From: Alphaproteobacteria bacterium
GTDB taxonomy: Bacteria > Pseudomonadota > Alphaproteobacteria > Rhizobiales > JAJFHC01
NCBI GenBank assembly: GCA_021775805.1
Contig: JAJFHD010000085.1
Location: 1-64,000 of the forward strand
Direction: 5' to 3'
DNA: 64,000 bases
A program made the position numbers and the translations under genes. The notes beneath the pieces were generated by a model that did no database searches, was not told where the DNA came from, and saw only the letters and a list, made by a program, of their open reading frames with translations. Of this stretch, positions 62,242 to 64,000 are shown one piece after another; position 1 is the first letter of the stretch; every line of letters starts with the position of its first letter.

Positions 62242-64000
62242 ATGTCCATATCAAGTGCACTCAACACGGCAATTACCGGCCTGCGATCGACCCAGGTCGG
62301 CATCGATCTTGTCGCCCGCAACATCGCCAATGCGGACACGGATGGCTACACCGTCAAGTCGCAGAACCCGATTGCGCAATACACGAGTGGGCAGGTTTCG
62401 GGTGTCAACCCGGGTCAGATTCAGCGACAAGTCGATAGCTTCATACAGCAGCAGCTGCGAACAGAAATCGGGATCGGGGCGCAAGTCGATGTGAAGGCCG
62501 AATTTCTGACCCGGATCGACCAGTTGCTTGGGCGGCCCGGCGATGCCAATGCCCTGGATACGATCTTGAATGAATTTGGCACGTCGCTTCAGGGCCTCAT
62601 ATCAACGCCGGATCAATTCCTGACACGGTCGGAAGTCGTATCCGATGCGACGACGCTTGCAAACCAGCTCAACCGTATCTCTGATGAAGTTCAGCAACTG
62701 CGGCAGCAAACCGAATTGGCTCTTTCGGATGCGGTCGACCAGGCCAATGTAGCGCTCCAGTCGATCGCCCGCCTGAACCAGGAAATCCAGGTCAATTTCG
62801 ATTCCGGTCCCGGTGTCGCCGACCTTCAGGATGAACGAGATCGCTTCATCGATCAGCTTTCGCAACTGATGGACATAAGAGTCTCTCCTGGAGAGCGTGG
62901 CGCGGTACGGGTGTTCACAGGTGGTGGCAACCTGTTGGTGGATACCCAGCCGGTTGATCTTGTGTTCGATGCCCGAACAGGCATCGACGCAACCGCGCAG
63001 TTCAGTCTCGACGACAGCGAACGCGGCGTCGGCAGCGTCTTTCTCAGTTCCCTGGGAGGCACGCCGCTCGACCTCTTTCGTCAAGGTGTAATCAATTCCG
63101 GCGAAATTGCCGCATACAAAGAGTTGCGTGACGAGACGCTGGTGGAGGTTCAGGCGCAACTCGACGAACTTGCCCACGGACTTGCACTGGCGCTGTCGGG
63201 CAAGACCAACGAGGGCACGGCCGTAACCTCCGGCGCCCAGAACGGATTCGATCTGGATGTGGCGGGGCTGCTCGCCGGCAATGAGATAAGCGTCACGTTT
63301 ACACCGACGCCGCCGGGATCTCCCAGAACGGTGACCCTCATTCCCGTGGACCAGCCCGGTAGTCTGCCACTGACGGATGCGGCGAGTGTTAATCCGAATG
63401 ACACGGTCATAGGCATCGACTTCAGTTCCGGGTTTGCATCGGCGATTTCGCAGATCGATGCGGCCCTGGGGGCGAGCATCTCGGTTTCGTCGCCTGGCAC
63501 AGATGTCATCCGGATCCTGGACGACGGGGCGGCCAACACGGTCACCATAGATGCTGTATCCGCCTTTGTGACGCCATCCGCGCTGCAGGACAACGGAACA
63601 CAACTTGCGCTGTTTCAGGATCTCGACGGGGTGTTCAAGACCTATAGCGGTTCTCCCGACGGCGACGGTCAGAAAACCGGGTTTGCAGCACGGATCGCGG
63701 TAAACCAGCAGATCGTCGATGATAATTCGCTGCTGGTTCAGTACGAGACGAGCCCGCTGACTGGAAGCGGGGACCCGGCGAGGCCACAGGATCTGTTTGA
63801 CCGGTTCAGTCTGCAATCGATCGTGTTTTCGCCGGAGACAGGCATTGGGGCATCGTCAGCGCCGTTCACCGGAACGATCCAGAACTTTGCCCAACGTCTG
63901 ATCAATTTCCAGGGCCAGCAGTCGGAGATCGCCTTGCGCGAACAAGCGGCGCAGACCGTGGTGATCGACTCGCTGCAGACCCGGTTTGACGATGAAACGA
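62242..64000 (+). CDS. flgK: Flagellar hook-associated protein 1 (partial, runs off the right edge)
   Basis: 586 codons are visible, without a stop. The start MSISSALNTAITGLRSTQVGIDLVARNIANADTDGYTVK is the conserved rod motif, and the RVFTGGGNLLVDTQPVDL stretch plus the coiled linker (QLRQQTELALSDAVDQANVALQSI) are typical of FlgK, which joins hook to filament. A second FlgK-like central segment follows. It lies 56 nt after flgE on the same strand; the missing end and flgL probably follow, as in many Rhizobiales. The end coordinate is the window edge. Confidence 0.9.
   Translation, partial: MSISSALNTAITGLRSTQVGIDLVARNIANADTDGYTVKSQNPIAQYTSGQVSGVNPGQIQRQVDSFIQQQLRTEIGIGAQVDVKAEFLTRIDQLLGRPGDANALDTILNEFGTSLQGLISTPDQFLTRSEVVSDATTLANQLNRISDEVQQLRQQTELALSDAVDQANVALQSIARLNQEIQVNFDSGPGVADLQDERDRFIDQLSQLMDIRVSPGERGAVRVFTGGGNLLVDTQPVDLVFDARTGIDATAQFSLDDSERGVGSVFLSSLGGTPLDLFRQGVINSGEIAAYKELRDETLVEVQAQLDELAHGLALALSGKTNEGTAVTSGAQNGFDLDVAGLLAGNEISVTFTPTPPGSPRTVTLIPVDQPGSLPLTDAASVNPNDTVIGIDFSSGFASAISQIDAALGASISVSSPGTDVIRILDDGAANTVTIDAVSAFVTPSALQDNGTQLALFQDLDGVFKTYSGSPDGDGQKTGFAARIAVNQQIVDDNSLLVQYETSPLTGSGDPARPQDLFDRFSLQSIVFSPETGIGASSAPFTGTIQNFAQRLINFQGQQSEIALREQAAQTVVIDSLQTRFDDET

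Overview
The window looks like a piece of chromosome from a free-living, probably marine, GC-rich alphaproteobacterium of the order Hyphomicrobiales (Rhizobiales). The strongest pointers are a very large two-helix membrane/coiled-coil protein of the growth-pole-ring (GPR/RgsE) type used by polar-growing Rhizobiales, a perfect CtrA-type site (TTAA-N7-TTAA), a CheZ-like phosphatase, an flgE-flgK flagellar pair and many small catabolic operons for uronates, D-glutamate, methylated amines and hydroxyproline-type compounds. The taxonomic call is inference; no rRNA gene is present.

Left edge (1-1.1 kb): the right end of an integrative element, with a tyrosine integrase cut by the window edge, an excisionase-like protein and an attachment site made of the 3' half of a tRNA-Lys(CTT), with the junction in the anticodon loop. 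Immediately outside it lies a 1076-aa TIR / transmembrane / WD40 protein (1.36-4.59 kb), a plausible defence or signalling protein. 4.7-10 kb holds small metabolic genes: a GFA protein, a TauD-like dioxygenase, a methyltransferase, uronate dehydrogenase and a DAO-family oxidoreductase.

10-14 kb holds the most unusual gene: a membrane-anchored ClpA/ClpB-like double AAA+ ATPase whose C-terminus is a release-factor-like module (PCRF domain plus the adjoining RF core) that lacks the GGQ peptidyl-hydrolase domain. It is divergent from a small uncharacterised protein. 14-22 kb is a surface-sugar region: a nucleotide-sugar dehydrogenase, bifunctional manC, and the minus-strand run gmd-fcl-GT11, so mannose-1-P to GDP-mannose to GDP-L-fucose to fucosyl transfer is almost complete. 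22.5-29.5 kb carries polyphosphate kinase 2, a LysE exporter, a threonine/serine dehydratase, the CheZ-like protein, an MFS transporter and dgcN-dgcA (D-glutamate breakdown through N-acetyl-glutamate).

29.6-33.8 kb is the GPR-like protein, with 53 uninterrupted 11-residue repeats. 34-37 kb has a CtrA-box gene, an Hpt phosphotransfer protein and a ferredoxin / ferredoxin-NADP reductase pair, followed by a 0.8-kb gene-free stretch with two minus-strand terminators, a possible small transcript and paired DnaA boxes. 37.5-42.5 kb is a methylated-amine module: a GcvT-type dehydrogenase, a non-pyrrolysine MttB homologue and a divergent LysR regulator. 43-54.7 kb is mixed: transporter, FemAB-like acyltransferase, CoxE-like VWA protein, enolase-superfamily enzyme, soluble PAS histidine kinase, a second LysR gene divergent from a flavin monooxygenase, an alpha/beta hydrolase and a GST. 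55-60 kb has a MurA homologue with Asp in place of the catalytic Cys, a membrane EEP-fold nuclease/phosphatase, a SixA-like phosphatase and a MoxR ATPase. The right edge is flgE, with a well-matched sigma-54 promoter, and the start of flgK.
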